Shown: positions 21,360-33,922, numbered from the stretch's first letter. The stretch: DNA of 64,000 nucleotides from Ramazzottius varieornatus (GCA_001949185.1 BDGG01000002.1:5818448-5882447); one strand, 5' to 3'. A program made the numbers and translations. The notes: a model not told the origin generated them from the sequence alone.

Positions 21360-23084
21360 ATGGAGGACGATGTGGAGATCGTGAACGAGGTAGTGAACCT
21401 GGAGATTGATCCATCCAGGCTTAGCACTTTATTCCAGTGTCCAGTCTGTTTCGAGAAAGGTTTCCGTTCTTTGACTGGACTGAATGTTCATCTTGATGTG
21501 GTCCACAATGCGGGTTCGAAACCCAGGAGTCTATCTTCCGACAAAGAGAAACTCGACGAACATGTCATCAGGCGGTTGGTCAATGAAATTGATTCAAAGT
21601 GTGGTGGTCCGAACAGTAGAGCAGCAAGTGGACTTCCTGGACCAGCGACTAATGGGATATCAACCAAGCACAGTAAGACTATACATTGACTTTTTCTTCG
21701 ACCGAGAACACGTCGTATGATAACACTCTTGGTTTTCAGAAGGTGCATCAAGTCTCCAAGACCAGCTGGAGGCTCGGCGACTGGAGCAACAGGAGAAATA
21801 CCACGCGAGGAAATCGTCTGACGATCCTGTCCAGTCACCTGTTCGTAAGAAGTTCGAAACTGATGCAGAACTCGCTAGACGGCTAGCTGTCGAAGAAGCC
21901 GACTTCGAAACTGCGAGATCTCTGCAGCGGGAAGAGGGGGACAAGATGAGTGAAGTTTTGATAATAGGTACGAGAAGAAAGTTATTCAGTGATCACTTTC
22001 AGCAACCGGAGGTGATTGTATCTGATCATACCCTTCTAGATCAGCTCGACGAAATCCAAGAGATCAGCGCAACGGACGTTGAAGCTACTTTGAATGGAAT
22101 AGCAAGAGAAACTTCGCCGTTGCCAGTCTCTATTCCGGACAAAGTGATCGACGAATCGATAGTGCGCAACTTACCTCCATACAACCTCGCGAACGAGAAC
22201 ATGAGAAGGCGAATCTTTACCGATCCCGACGCTGACCCCGGCGTCTCTTGCACCTTTGACGTGCTGAAGACCATCCGGATGAACGTCCGACTGGACAGAA
22301 GGGTACAGGACGTATACTTGTGCGCTGACTGTGTTCACTTCGCTTCCGACACGGAGGATACCGGCTTCAGTTGCGGCTATCGCAACGCCCAGGTCCTCAT
22401 ATCTTGCATGTTTAATTTTCCACTATTGAGGAACCAGCTGGTGAGGAAACTGGGTGATATGTACGTGCCTTCGATCGAGAAGATGCAGAGACTGATCGAG
22501 AAAGGCTGGAGAGAAGGATGGGATCCTCAAGGCGCAAAAGAACACAACTTCCGGCTGGTATGAAATCAGTTAAGGTCCAAAACTAAAGTTCGATGTTCTG
22601 TTCTTTACAGCATGGCAGTCGGCGATGGATAGGACCTGTCGATCTGTACGCCATGTTCATGTGCATGGGTATCGAAGTGCACATCGACTACTTTGTCCAC
22701 CAGCATACCAACTACGGACCACACCCAAAGCTCTTCGAATATGCTCAAAAGCATTTTCTGCCTGCGGCGACTGTCCCGGTTCTTCCCCTGTACCTGCAGC
22801 ACTCTGGTCACAGCCAGACGATAGTCGGGTACGAACAAAGGCAAGAAAGCAAAGACAGTAACCTGCTCGTCTTCGATCCCGGTGTCAAGTCGGAACGGAT
22901 GCGCTTCACTTCCGGCAGTGAAACCCGATGGCTGGACCAAACAGTTCGCCGCCCCTCAAGTAAGCTCTCTAAACCGTCTTATGAGGTTCTGGTGGTTACG
23001 GGTCGGGTGCTGAGTCCTGAAGACCAGACGCGTGCAAAAGCAGCCTCCGCTTTTGGTATCAAAGGAGGGAGGTTTGTGTCTTGA
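21360..23084 (+). CDS. ZUP1: ZUP1 (ZUFSP) K63-linkage deubiquitinase
   Basis: Cysteine protease that cleaves K63-linked ubiquitin chains and acts in genome maintenance. Three exons: 21360-21672, 21740-22557, 22611-23084, giving 534 residues. Seen in order: an N-terminal C2H2 zinc finger (FQCPVCFEKGFRSLTGLNVH), a MIU-type ubiquitin-binding helix (DAELARRLAVEEADFETARS), and the peptidase fold. The catalytic Cys lies in TGFSCGYRNAQVL, the His in HSGHSQTIVGYE and the Asp in LLVFDPGVKSE. Further family landmarks are IEKGWREGWDPQGAKEHN and HPKLFEYAQKHFLP. Human ZUP1 has several zinc fingers; only one is evident here. The start was chosen at the ATG preceding the acidic MEDDVEIVNEVV stretch. Confidence 0.95.
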
Positions 23085-23306
23085 GATTTCAGTTTGGTTA
23101 TCCTCCCAAAAGCTTTCTCGAAATGTACTGTCGTAATTTGTAACTTGAGCCTTTACTTGAGCCTTTTGCCTTCCAAATTGCTTTGAAACAGTTTTCTTGG
23201 TTCTTCCGACGTTTTTGGAGGAAATTTTCGTTTTATTTTGCAAAAGAAATAATTTTAATATAAATTGAGGAAAAACTCAGTCGTAGAATACAGTACTTGA
23301 CAGGTG

Positions 23307-25241
23307 TTAGACCCAGTCCCGAGGTATCTTCAGCACTTCGAGAAGCCGCTGTTCTTCCGAATCGCTTTTAGGACTGTGACAGTATTCCCATTTCTTTGGA
23401 AAAAAGAGAACGGTGTTGCAGGCTGAAAGTGCGATGCTTTGTACAGTACTTTCCTACTTACAGCATATAGCGGCAGGGACATCAAGATACTCTCAAATCT
23501 GGCACCCGGTGTGAAGAGACCGAATTTTGTCCCGCGGTCGTATAGTACTGTCAAGCATCAGAGTAATTCGCGCCGGGTTACGGAGGCTGGGAACTGCTTA
23601 AACGTGGGATGCCCGGATCAGACAATGTAGAAACTTACAGTTGAACTCCACGTATCTGTAAAATAGACAAAATAATGAAGAAGTCTTCGATACAAGTGCC
23701 ATCAAGCGGGGTCTGTTTCGAAGTTGTTGCTTCCATACCTTCCTCTGCGCAACAACTGCCATTCGCGCTGCGCGGGAGTGTAGAGTTTATCCTTGTTCTT
23801 TTCCACGAGAGGAACGTAAGACGGGATGACGGCATGCGCACAAGACTACAGTAACAAAGGATGAGGTAGGCTATCAATCGGTTTCTTATGGTCTTATTCC
23901 CCAATTTGTAGTTTTTCAAAGCGGATCCCCAAGTGTTTTTCTCTGCAGGCTACGGAAAGTCACCTGAAGGAATCTGAAGGCATCTTCGGCCGTGGGCTCT
24001 TCCAAATCGTCAAAGAATATTCCGCCGACACCTCGTCTTTCGCCTGCAGAACGAGATGTGTATTGTCAGCAGGGTTCATTAGTTTTGACCGCTTTTACTT
24101 CCGGGTCCTGATCGAAGGTAAGGAAACAACATACCTCGATGCGCGACTACAAAGTAGTCGTCGCACCATTTCTTAAACTTCAAATATAGCTCCTTATCGT
24201 GAGTGTCACATGCATCCTTCAGAGTGGAGTGAAAATGTCGGCAGTCCTATGAAGCGCGAGAAACTACTGCATATTTTTCTTGATCTGTTGCAGGTATGAG
24301 GAACCAAATTACTTCCTCGTCCAAATAGTACGGTGTCAAATCAGTTCCTCCTCCAAACCACGCTTGTTTCGCGCCGTTTTCTTCCGTTACCTCGAAGTAT
24401 CGATAGTTAAAATGTATGGTTGGTACGTGAGGGTTTCTCTGCGGAAGGAAATGTTATTTTTCTGCTTTTGGTCGGAAGATACATGCACACACGCCGTTGA
24501 CATACCGGATGGATAACGGAGCTGATTCCCGAAGCAAAGAATGTCACCTTATCTGAGGTCAAGATCTTTCCTCTGGAAATCCCACCATACAGATATTGAA
24601 GGAGACTAAGTACCCTTCGTCGGATTTCAGTCTTACCTGGAGCGCCTGAAAAGGATAAAAGGTACAGTAACAAACAGGTTTTTTTCCCGCTGTTATTTTC
24701 TGGTATGACGGATGCTTCGGAAAATTACATTTGGGCGATTGCCTCTTTAGGAAGAGTACCATGGACTACGGAGATGTTCACTCCTCCCTTCTCGATCGCC
24801 TCTCCATCTTGCAGTACGCACGATATTCCTCCACCTCCCTCTCAAGAACGACAGGTAAGATAAGGCAAAAGAAGTGCGAACAGAGCCTATCAATCTGGTC
24901 GAAAAGTTCATACTTCGACTCGTTCCCATCTGTCCACTTGAAATTTCTGGTTGGGTTCGAAGCTCTCCAGGGCTCGGCAAAAGTCTCTCTGAAACATGCA
25001 GTCTAGGTTCGGTGCGCGGGAAACAGAAGGGAAGAATGAGAAGGTGTGGCGTACCTGAATACCCAGTACGAAGAGCTCCATGCGGACTTTCATATCGTTG
25101 GTTGCCTGTAAGGGAGAGAATCAGCAGAATAACCAGCGAGAATCATCAAGCCAATGGGATGCTAAACCGCCCACAATTTACAATATTCAAGGTGGCTTGT
25201 TCCGTTAAGGGTTTCGCCATGAAGTCCATGTTTGGTTCCAT
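23307..25241 (-). CDS. CPOX: Coproporphyrinogen III oxidase
   Basis: Oxygen-dependent enzyme converting coproporphyrinogen III to protoporphyrinogen IX in heme synthesis, in the mitochondrial intermembrane space. Thirteen exons: 25241-25182, 25105-25055, 24988-24914, 24838-24729, 24645-24637, 24572-24506, 24438-24313, 24246-24135, 24043-23964, 23845-23739, 23655-23639, 23547-23462, 23393-23307. These sum to 987 nt (328 residues). Landmarks: [108 protein letters not shown] and IPRDWV at the end. Exon 5 is only 9 nt and exon 11 only 17 nt; both are needed to keep conserved residues in frame. The modelled start gives a protein the size of the mature enzyme, and an acceptor lies just upstream. 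A further 5' exon with the mitochondrial leader is therefore likely. Confidence 0.95.
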
Positions 25242-26324
25242 GACCAGGGAGAAATGTAAACCGCTCGCTGCGAAAGAGCAACCTTGAATATTACAAAAAT
25301 GAAGTATTCAACGTTACATTTCTGCTGGTGGCATGCAGCGTCGACGTAAGCTTCACTCCACAAATATACATCGGGGAAAGGATTTTGTACTTTCCCACCA
25401 ATCTACAACTGCCATCAGCTCCATAGTCCAAAGGTTGCAGCTGGTTTAAATCATGCGAATGGTGGTTCCTCGCCCACTTGACTGTCGGTCAAAGAAAACA
25501 GAAAGCATGCTCACTTAATAACCCTGAACTCACGTTCACCCTGTCATGAAGAAGTGTTTAGGCAAATTAAAGTTTGTAGGAACTCATTTTTCACGAATTT
25601 TGCTTCCACGGAATGCGGTACTCTGTAGGTGGCGCTTTAGTTAAAACTTACTGATCGGCTATTTTCCGTCACTGTGTGCTCAGACGTCGACTGCACGCCT
25701 TCTGACAGTACCACCAGAGAGACCCCTCTAGTCTCTCTGGTACCACTTGTTTCACTTGGCAAATAGATTCCAATGTGACAGAGTGGGAAAAACACAGCTG
25801 TATCATCGTTACGCAGGCCATTACGGATATTTTGATTTTATCCTCTTCTTTCTCCTCTGCAGGAACCACTTCCGGGTCGATACTGTGACGTAGGTTGCGC
25901 CGACTGCATCTTTTACGTTGCGCTTCACTTGCGACAAGCACGAGTCGGCATGGCGGAAGCACGGAGGAAGAAGAGACCTGGATCCTATCGATCGAGTTTC
26001 GTGACGTGATGGTAAGAGTTTTTGTGTGTGGCGAACTTCTCTCAAAGCTGCGTCTCTGAATGGATCAGCTCGCCGCATTATGTCGGGATTACGTCAGTCA
26101 GTATTCCGTGCAGTGAATGGAAATGACATCGTAATCTAATCAAACTGCATCCTTTGAACGACAGCCTTTCATCTTTCCTTCATTTTTCTTGCTTGTTTTT
26201 AGACGTCGAAAGTGCTCCTTGAAAAGAAAGCTTCCGGGTGTGCTCGAGTCCATCTTATTTCCATTGACCGTGCCGTGTCTACATCGAACAGCAATGTGTT
26301 GCTAGTCGTAGAGAGTTTTTTTTA
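25242..26324. other. Interval between CPOX and the WD40/U-box gene
   Basis: About 1.1 kb between divergently transcribed genes, expected to contain both promoters and possibly the CPOX leader exon. Frames here are short and of chance-like composition. No repeat noted. Confidence 0.4.
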
Positions 26325-28149
26325 ATGGAATTTCACAGCTACAGCGCAAGGATGAACGGACACACCAATGGAAACGTTCCGAAGAAGACATCGTCCACGA
26401 TGAAGATTGTTTCCACTGTGAAAGCTCATACCAATGACGTACTGAGCGTCCAGTGGAGCGGAAGTAGTCTCGCCTCGGGATCAGCGGATAAAAGCATTCG
26501 CCTATGGAAAGCTGCTGGAAGTAATGGTCACCAAGTAGAGTTGAAAGAGCCAAATTTCTCACCCATCAAGGAGCATTTGGGACACGTTCACTGCGTAACA
26601 TTCAGGTAAGACAGTTTTCTCCGTACTGGTTCACTTTCACGATGTTCTCGTCAGTAGAACGTGGGTTCCTCGTAGCTCGTTTGGCACGCTTCTGGTCACA
26701 TGTGGATCCGATGGACGCGTAATAATATGGGACGCGAACACAGGAGACCAGATCGCCGTCGCTGTTTTTCCGAGTTCCAACCGATCCGCTTTACGATGTT
26801 GCCGCGTGTCTCACGACTCAAAGCTTATAGCCGCTGCTGGAGACGGAGATGTAATAGCATTATGGACATTTGACAAAACCAGTGGAAATCTGACGCTACA
26901 AAAGTACGTTGTTAAATGTTTACCTCCCTGTAGTCCACTATTCCAAGACATTAGTTCAAGTAATCGCTCGCTATTACAGGGTGTTTTCGGGACACGATGC
27001 CACTATCACCAGTATTTGCTTCACGCACAACAGTACTTTGCTCCTGTCCGCGTCCATCGGCAACGATATTCGCGTCTGGGACTGCGTGAATTTATCGGAT
27101 CAGTCTTTATGTGTCTGGCGAGATGCTCATGATCTAGGGTACGTCCTGGTTCGCCATCTAGTTAATTGCCCGGACTCGGAACAGCATCCTGATTATTTTT
27201 TGGGTAGATGCTCCTGCATGGACCTGGCTCCTTATAAGCTGCAGCTGTCCAATGACGGTACAATACACCGAGAACTGTTATACAATACTGTAACATAACC
27301 ACTTTGTACAATACCAGATACCTTACAGTGTCGGCTTACCATGTGGCAACCGGAGGATACGACAACATAATCCGAGTGTGGCACCTGGTGGACAGAACAC
27401 AGAAAACAGCTGTCAAGTTGCTACCAGGTGGTTCGCAGCTGTTAGGACATTCCTCCGATATCTGCTCCCTCCGATTTGCTCATCATGCAAAGCTCCTTGT
27501 TAGCTGGTAAGAAACCTTTCGGACAGTTTCTGCCATGTATGAAATTCACTGCAGACATGACTATATGTTTTCAGCTCATCCGACCGCACATTAATCGTCT
27601 GGGACCCCGTGCGCTCCTCGATGCTACACCGTGTTGGACCAGTTTCTAAATACTACATCCGGAGCGTCTGCTTTTCAAGTGAAGACCGGTTCGTCATGGC
27701 CGGCTTTTCCGGTGGAATGATTGGCTTCTGGGCTTTGGCAGTTACAGAGGACAGTGCAGAGCAGAACGGCGACCTACCGAGTCCTACTCTGACGATCAAC
27801 CGCTCCCTTGAAGACCCAGCCCTTCAGCTGCAGTTCCTGGAGGACTTGAAGATACCCGATGAATTTGTGTGTCCCATCACACAGGAAATAATGCGTGACC
27901 CTCATGTGGCTTTCGGTACTACTTATGGTTATTATCTTCGGCAAGAGCTTTAACACGTCTCCTCCTTTTCCAGACGGTGTATCGTACGAAAAGGAAGCCA
28001 TCCAGGCCTGGCTGAAGACTCATGACACGAGCCCTCAGACTAATCTGGTACTCCCAGCGACCACTATCATTTCTAACCAGAATTTGAAATGCCTCATCAA
28101 CAGATGGGCAGAGTCAAAAGGAAAGAACGGTTCGAAGAAACTGCTATGA
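26325..28149 (+). CDS. WDSUB1: WD40 repeat and U-box protein (WDSUB1-like, no SAM domain)
   Basis: Probable E3 ubiquitin ligase. Seven exons: 26325-26605, 26676-26903, 26980-27138, 27208-27257, 27329-27506, 27575-27915, 27974-28149, giving 470 residues. WD40 blades run through about residue 370: SGSADKSIRLWKA, TCGSDGRVIIWDA, AGDGDVIALWTF, SASIGNDIRVWDC with the WDSUB1-type AHDLG after it, TGGYDNIIRVWHL, CSSDRTLIVWDP, and GFSGGMIGFWAL. A C-terminal U-box follows: IPDEFVCPITQEIMRDPHVA, GVSYEKEAIQAWL, NLVLPATTIISNQNLK. In the human protein a SAM domain of about 65 residues lies between blades and U-box. Here only about 45 residues of low-similarity linker separate them. Three in-frame ATGs lie near the start; the first is used. 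Confidence 0.93.
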
Positions 28150-28499
28150 AAAAGGGGCGGGCCAATTTTATAACCTGTTTGATAATTCAACCAAACTTTT
28201 ACTGTTTTTATGGTGTTTCTAATCTGCAATTTTCTACCCGTGGTTACACTGTACACCGGTTTTAACACGACACTTAGTGGTGGTTTGTAGGAAAGATGTT
28301 TATGTTTTATTTGAGGAGACTTCTACGGGAAATGCAGGGCTGCTTGTCAATACTGACCAGTTAGGTAGCTGCATTCAACTGCGTAAGAAAAAAGGAGGGC
28401 AAAGCTTGCACATCAAAAAGAAGAAAAAGATTCAAAATCCATTAAAACGAATAAGAGGAAACGAGTTGAAGATAAGACCTTCCAGAATCACAAAATGAT

Positions 28500-30731
28500 T
28501 TATAGATTTGTGCGGACAATAGTCCCCTTAGGGCGAGTTTCCATCACAGTCTCTGACGCCGTATCCCTTGGTCGTCGTGGTAAAAATCGAAAGACATCTC
28601 GCCAGGGCATATTTTCACCGAATTTTTCACCATCTTCGAGTGTCTGCGGAAGGTCGGTATCGAGCGTTTCCGGCAAAAATAATGCGGAGCACCCAGCAGC
28701 CACAGAAAGAATACCAAATATTATCACAGGATACGCGACATAATTTTCACCCAGGTACATTATCACCGGGAAGACGCAGGCACAAGCGTTGGACACGTAC
28801 TGCGTAAAAGCGGATCCTTGGCTTCTTACTACAGTAGGGAAAAGCTCCTGCAAGAAAAACATAACGAAAGAGATTACAAACTGATTTGGAAGTCAATAAA
28901 CAGAACCTCTCAATCCTTCATGCACATGCACTCCCGCTTCCCATTGCAAAGAGAAAGGTTCGTTGTACGGAGGTACGTGCAAGTCTCATACATTAAAGCG
29001 CCAGTCATGTTCTGTATTGCCCTTCGTTACGAACCTGCTCATAGATTTCTCCGAACGTGAACGATGTACTGATGCATAGCTTTCCAATCAGCCCAAGTAC
29101 CAAAAGGGTGGTGGAGTTGCTCGTCGGGACGATGCAGGTCCCTAGCAGAACAAACCCGCCCACCAGCAAAAACACCACCGTAGGTAGTCTTCTGCCCACT
29201 CGATCCGCAGTCAGGTACACCAACACGTAGGCCGGCACCTCCATGAGGGCGGCCAGCGTGTAGCTTATCCATGGGTTACTTCCAAGGGACGGAGAATAGT
29301 AACTTAACCCCAGATAAACCGTCAGGTTGGCACAGTTCACAGCACACAGCAGCAGCGACTTCTTCCGCATGTTCGGAGTTTGGAAAAGATCCCAATACGA
29401 GTAGTTCTCCTTCTCCGAAATGTCTCTCGAGGTATTATCCCTTAGGATCCCTTTGAGCAAGTCAGTGTTGAATTCAGTCTTGTTACATTTGGCTACTTTG
29501 GAAAAGAACGCCTCGACTTCATCCACGCGATGTCGGGATAGCAGCCATCGGGCACTCTCCGGCATGAAGTACCAGGAGAGAAAGACGTAGCAGAGGGGAA
29601 TACTGGTGGCCAGAGCGAACTGCCGCCAGTCCTGAACCAGGTACGCGATGGCAACAACTACCAGCGACCCCAGACAGTATGCTATGGAGGCTGCTGTGCC
29701 GAAAGTCGCTCGCTGTTTGGCACTGATCATTTCCATGGACAAGGTGAACGGTAGAGACCAAGCGGATGGATAGGTGGCTCCCACGAAGAACCGACATACG
29801 CAGAAGATGATAAAGTCCGGGGAGAAGGCCGTCGCGATACCGGCGGTCTGCGCTATGCACATACAGATCACGTACGCCCTCTTCCTTCCCCACCGATCTC
29901 CTGAACCAAGGGCTTGTCAAAGACCATCGTCCGAGGAGTGGCGTAACAATACTCTGGTAATGCAACTCGTAGGCGGAACACAAATTTTCTCGTCTCTCAC
30001 TTACCTATCAGTCCGAATAGCGGAGTGCCACAGGTAGCTCCCATCAGCAAGACAATCTGCAGAGATCAAGCTGGTGAATCAGGATGTTTATGGACAAAAG
30101 ATAAATTTATAGTCACCAACGCAATCGTGGGGTAATACGATTTTTCGCACACAAGGTTCCATTCCGTAACAATACTGTTGTTGTAGAACGCCCGGTCATA
30201 TTCCCATCCGTACTGACACGGAACCGAAGAAGAGTTCGTTCCTTCCGGTCTCAGCATCTGGCTTCCGTTGCTCCATAGACTAGGCGCATTTGCGGCGGTA
30301 TCTGGCATGGTACAGTGTTTCTGGTCTTCGGTTGTTGCGGTCGACAAGTTGGCGATGGCACCGGTAAGTACCACTTCCGGCATCGACGAAGTGTTTTGTA
30401 AACGGCACCAAAAGTTTTGTGGTTTGGCCGCCAAAAACACCTGTCAAAGCGAGAGCCGTTTCCTATTAGGACATAGTGGAAAGACGCAATCCAGAAAACG
30501 GCTTGCCTGATTGAATCCATGGAAAGATCCCGGCAATACAGCAGGAAGAAAAACGAATGCTGGAACATAAATGATCATTGTAACGATATTCATAGCTATC
30601 AAAATGGCATTACTTCCATATCTAGAATAAGATCACGTACCTAACACCAGCTTGTGGTACTTTCCGAATGAGTTTACTGAAGACAGGAACCGATCGAAAT
30701 CTTTTCCATGCAGATCTCCTAGAGGAACCAT
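28500..30731 (-). CDS. SLC22-family organic ion transporter
   Basis: Plasma-membrane major facilitator protein of the organic cation/anion/carnitine transporter family. Six exons: 30731-30641, 30595-30486, 30440-30117, 30056-30005, 29900-29035, 28847-28500, giving about 596 residues. Family landmarks: FDRFLSSVNSFGKYHKLVL before the first membrane helix; a large extracellular loop between helices 1 and 2 with several Cys and N-glycosylation sites (KPQNFWCRLQNTSSM, CQYGWEYDRAFY, VTEWNLVCE); and the MFS signature after helix 2 (GDRWGRKRAYV). Next are PESARWLLSRHRVDE between helices 6 and 7, ADRVGRRLP after helix 8, and ELFPTVVRSQG before helix 11. The C-terminal tail is basic (FLPRRPRDTASETVM). 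Substrate cannot be told from sequence. The exon 2 donor (GATTGC/GTCTTT) is a weak match and was chosen to keep frame. Confidence 0.93.
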
Positions 30732-31725
30732 AATGCACACTGATTCGGTGACACTTGTGAAAGGTATATTTATAGATGTGCACTTGCACATCACATGATG
30801 GTGGGGAAGATCACACATCACAGCCTCTTCGGATCAACTTGGGAACAGTACCTATGGACGGAGATGCGTCCGACGAAGCCATTTCATCTCGTTGGCGATG
30901 CCATGCTGCCTTGAGCGTCCGTAGGTGTAGTGCAGAGATACGGGAGAACGAGGCTTCAATCCGGATCACTTCCGGTGATCTTGGCGGCAGTATTCGTCTA
31001 TCAGGATAATCATAAGATCTTTCAGCGAGATGAGATTTGCGTGGGAGTGCGGATGAGCCTGTAGCTGTGTTAGGCAGCGGAGATCCACGGAACCAAGGAC
31101 GGAACTTCCGAACAGAACCGTACAACAGATTTCGATGAGTGTCTAGAGTCTGGGCTCTACAGCTCCGACAATCCGGATCTGCGAGACGGAAACTGAGATG
31201 ACTGTGACATGTCTGCCGTCTGCCTGTCACAGTGCACGTAATCGTAATGCATCAGTTTACCTTGTCATGTCATATCCCTTACGTAACGTTGAAGACCTCG
31301 ATAGTGTAAGAGTCCACTAAAAGGGGCCATTTTCCGGCTGGACTGTCCGAACTCTCAAAGCATCCGGAACTCCGTTTCACAACTCGTTTCTCCACAGAAC
31401 GTACAAGTAGGGTTTATACTTCTGACCGTAAAGTCCGGCCTTGAGATAAGGCCGTACTAGGGACTGCGAGATAAGGTGAAGCTATTCTACAGTAGCCAAA
31501 AAGCGCACCAGGGAAGATTACGGAAGTACTACTGTGTAATGTTGAGCAGGATGGGTAATTGCCACAGAAAAAGTAGAATTCACTGTGGGGACATAAGATT
31601 TACGCCATGTCACGAAGCTTGCAGGCGAGATCGATATAACCAAAGGAAGATGTCCGTAGAACAAAGTTAAGACAGCAATAAAAGTCTTATCACACATGTA
31701 ATAAAGAATGTCGGAAAGAACCAGG
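30732..31725. other. Interval upstream of the SLC22 gene; no gene recognised
   Basis: About 1 kb. A minus-strand frame of 139 codons (30811-31230) has no recognisable similarity and overlaps the expected promoter, so I do not call it. The 3' UTR of the Tudor gene lies at the far end. Confidence 0.4.
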
Positions 31726-33362
31726 TTATCCAGGAATAATCTCGAGATCGTCCTCGTCGGTATCACTTTCTCCAGTTCGCTGAGTCACTTCTTGTCCGAA
31801 GGCAATCATTTCGTCAACTAGATAGTTGTTCAAACTTTTAACGGTACCATTGTCAATCGTGCACATCATTTCAACGAGAGGATCTTCGTACTCCTCAAGA
31901 ATCCGAATGAATGCCATCTTCTTGAGTAGCAAATCTTTGAGCCACGTCAACGTCGCCGGCGTCGAGACGCTGTTCGTCGAAAGCGTGATCCTTCCTAACT
32001 CAACCCTCGCTGCGAACCAGGGCTCTTTCAAAAAAGACTGATCGAGGCGTCTGAGGAACCTCACATCTTTCACTTCGCCAACCCGCCCAAGATCTGGAAG
32101 CCTAACCTGTAAGAACGACAAGCAAAAGTAAGCAACACAGCCCGACGAAAGGCCGAACGAGCTACACGATTTTGAGATATATGTACAGTACCTTCAAGAG
32201 CCGGTTGCTTTCCTTGGAAGTTTTCTGAAGGTCCATAACGATGCCTCTCAACCACATGAACTTTTCATGGAAGGGTGCGTGGACCGCGACGAAAGTATCT
32301 GATACGTCATCCAGCGAACGAAAGGATAGACTGGCTTTGTCGCCGTGCTTATGGTAAAAGTCCTTCATATCGTTGAGCAGGTGCGAGAACCCATCGGGAT
32401 AAGTGCGCTTCTTCGAACCTACAGCCAGGATTGCAGCTTTAGTGAGCGTATTCAGACCTACTAACTATGGAGAAACGGAAAATAGTCTACCTTGGAGGTA
32501 TGGTCGAAGAGCTGTCAGACTGTCATCGCACATCTGATGGACCCAAACAGAGAACGAGATAGGGGAGATGACGTCCATAATCTCGACGACGGCACAGGCA
32601 CCGGGTACCAAAGAGTAGCGGAACGTCATCAGCGTCATGTTCAGGGACAGCTCTCTTCGGACACCCACCGTGTGTCGTACAGGATGCGAGAACGGGCAGT
32701 CGGCTCCTATGGGACATGCTCGCCCGAGCAGGGCGTGACGGCAAACTCCCCGATCTTCGCCTAATTAAAAAAACCAATGTCCATTCATCGCCCAGTTGGA
32801 TTTTGTTGAAGTATGTGTTGAAGTACCTACCCGTGGTATTGTACAGGATCTTCGAATCATCCATCCTTCCGGTCAGAGGGTCGAGTGTGTTGGTCTTCCA
32901 GTATTCGAAGTCTTGCTCTGGAATCGTCTCCGGTGTGCTCTTTGGGTGATCAGCATAGCTGGTCGACCGCTCCGCAGGAAACTTTGTCGTCACTTCTGGA
33001 TACTGTATAGCTTTCCGGCCTGCCTGTAGTCCATACAGCATATTGGGTTTCCGACCGTAGTCAATCTTACCAGTTACGCTCGAGCTGCCCAAAGATGAAA
33101 GCTGCGAAACGGGTCTAGAAGAGCACGAAAAGATGCTGCTGCGTTCGTTGAATAGTTCTTCCACCGGAGTGACCCGAGCCCATTTTCGCATCTTGGAGTT
33201 CATCGTGCCCAGCTTTTCTTGATACACCGATAGCACGCTCTGGAAAGAAAAACGTTCATTATTATCGTTCGGATGTGCAATACCGGTACTGTGATATCAA
33301 AGCTGTGAATAACAATCCGATATTGTGAAGCCTACCTGAAGAATGAAAATAAAGCACGGCAT
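31726..33362 (-). CDS. CCCH zinc finger and Tudor domain protein
   Basis: Five exons: 33362-33336, 33239-32831, 32760-32491, 32418-32192, 32106-31726, giving 437 residues. After a Ser-rich N-terminal region (SCSSRPVSQLSSLGSSSV) there is a CCCH finger with C-x8-C-x5-C-x3-H spacing (CRHALLGRACPIGADCPFSH). An extended Tudor unit follows: VVEIMDVISPISFSVWVHQM, then DFYHKHGDKASLSF, VAVHAPFHEKFMWLRGIVMD, GRVGEVKDVRFLRRLDQSFL and a staphylococcal-nuclease-like tail (LVEMMCTIDNGTVKSLNNYL). The end is acidic (GESDTDEDDLEII). Extended Tudor domains bind methylated arginines of Piwi-type partners, so a germline small-RNA or granule role is a reasonable inference. No helicase or nuclease domain is in this model. 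The first exon of 27 nt is tentative. Finger and Tudor assignments rest on motif reading only. Confidence 0.75.
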
Positions 33363-33644
33363 ACGTATACGGTAACATCACCCACAGAATCGTCCGTTTG
33401 TCGAGCGACAGCAGTCGCTAAGAAGTAAAACGACAAAAGTAAGCGAGCGAAGAAAGTCACGGGCCACGGCAGAACGACAACAAAAGGATCGAGTTTCGAG
33501 GAAAGAGCAGGAGCAGGAAGAGAAGCCCTCGGTGGGCCAAGGGTGGCCCGATCCGCGATCGATAAGCACCCTTGACCCCTTTTGGGCTCAGATTTTATTT
33601 TTGGGGCTGATTTTGATTTTATTTTTGTTTTCTTGCGTTCCAGT

Positions 33645-33922
33645 CAGCGGTGGACGGATGATTTTCTCAGCCTAATATCGAGATTTTCTCAGCTGTCACG
33701 TACGACGTGTCGTGACGATTTATACACCGAATTTTGTCGTCAGTGCGCAGATTCTACCCTCCTGAAGTAGAGGTTGGGTGTTCAAACGATTTCCGGAAGG
33801 ATATTTTCCATGTGGAAAATTTTGTTTGACTGATTGCCGTTCCTGAGTTAATTTGTACTCTGTGATGTTGTGTCGTTCCGTGTTTTGAGTAATTCGNTGA
33901 GAAAATCATCCGTCCACCGCTG
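33645..33922. mobile_element. hAT-type MITE with perfect 8-bp target duplication
   Basis: A 278-bp element. Ends CAGCGGTGGACGGATGATTT (33645 onward) and AAATCATCCGTCCACCGCTG (to 33922) are exact inverted repeats extending to about 25 bp (through TTCTCA). GTTCCAGT occurs directly before (33637-33644) and after (33923-33930). No coding potential. It sits about 170 bases upstream of the XLF start, in the space between divergent genes. The single N of the window is inside it. Confidence 0.9.

Noticed and set aside
21968-22005. Possible 37-base intron in ZUP1 exon 2
   Set aside because: GT and AG borders exist, but the frame is open without splicing and the intron would be shorter than all others here.
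30811-31230. Minus-strand frame of 139 codons upstream of SLC22
   Set aside because: Arg/Ser-rich chance translation with no family match; overlaps the probable promoter.
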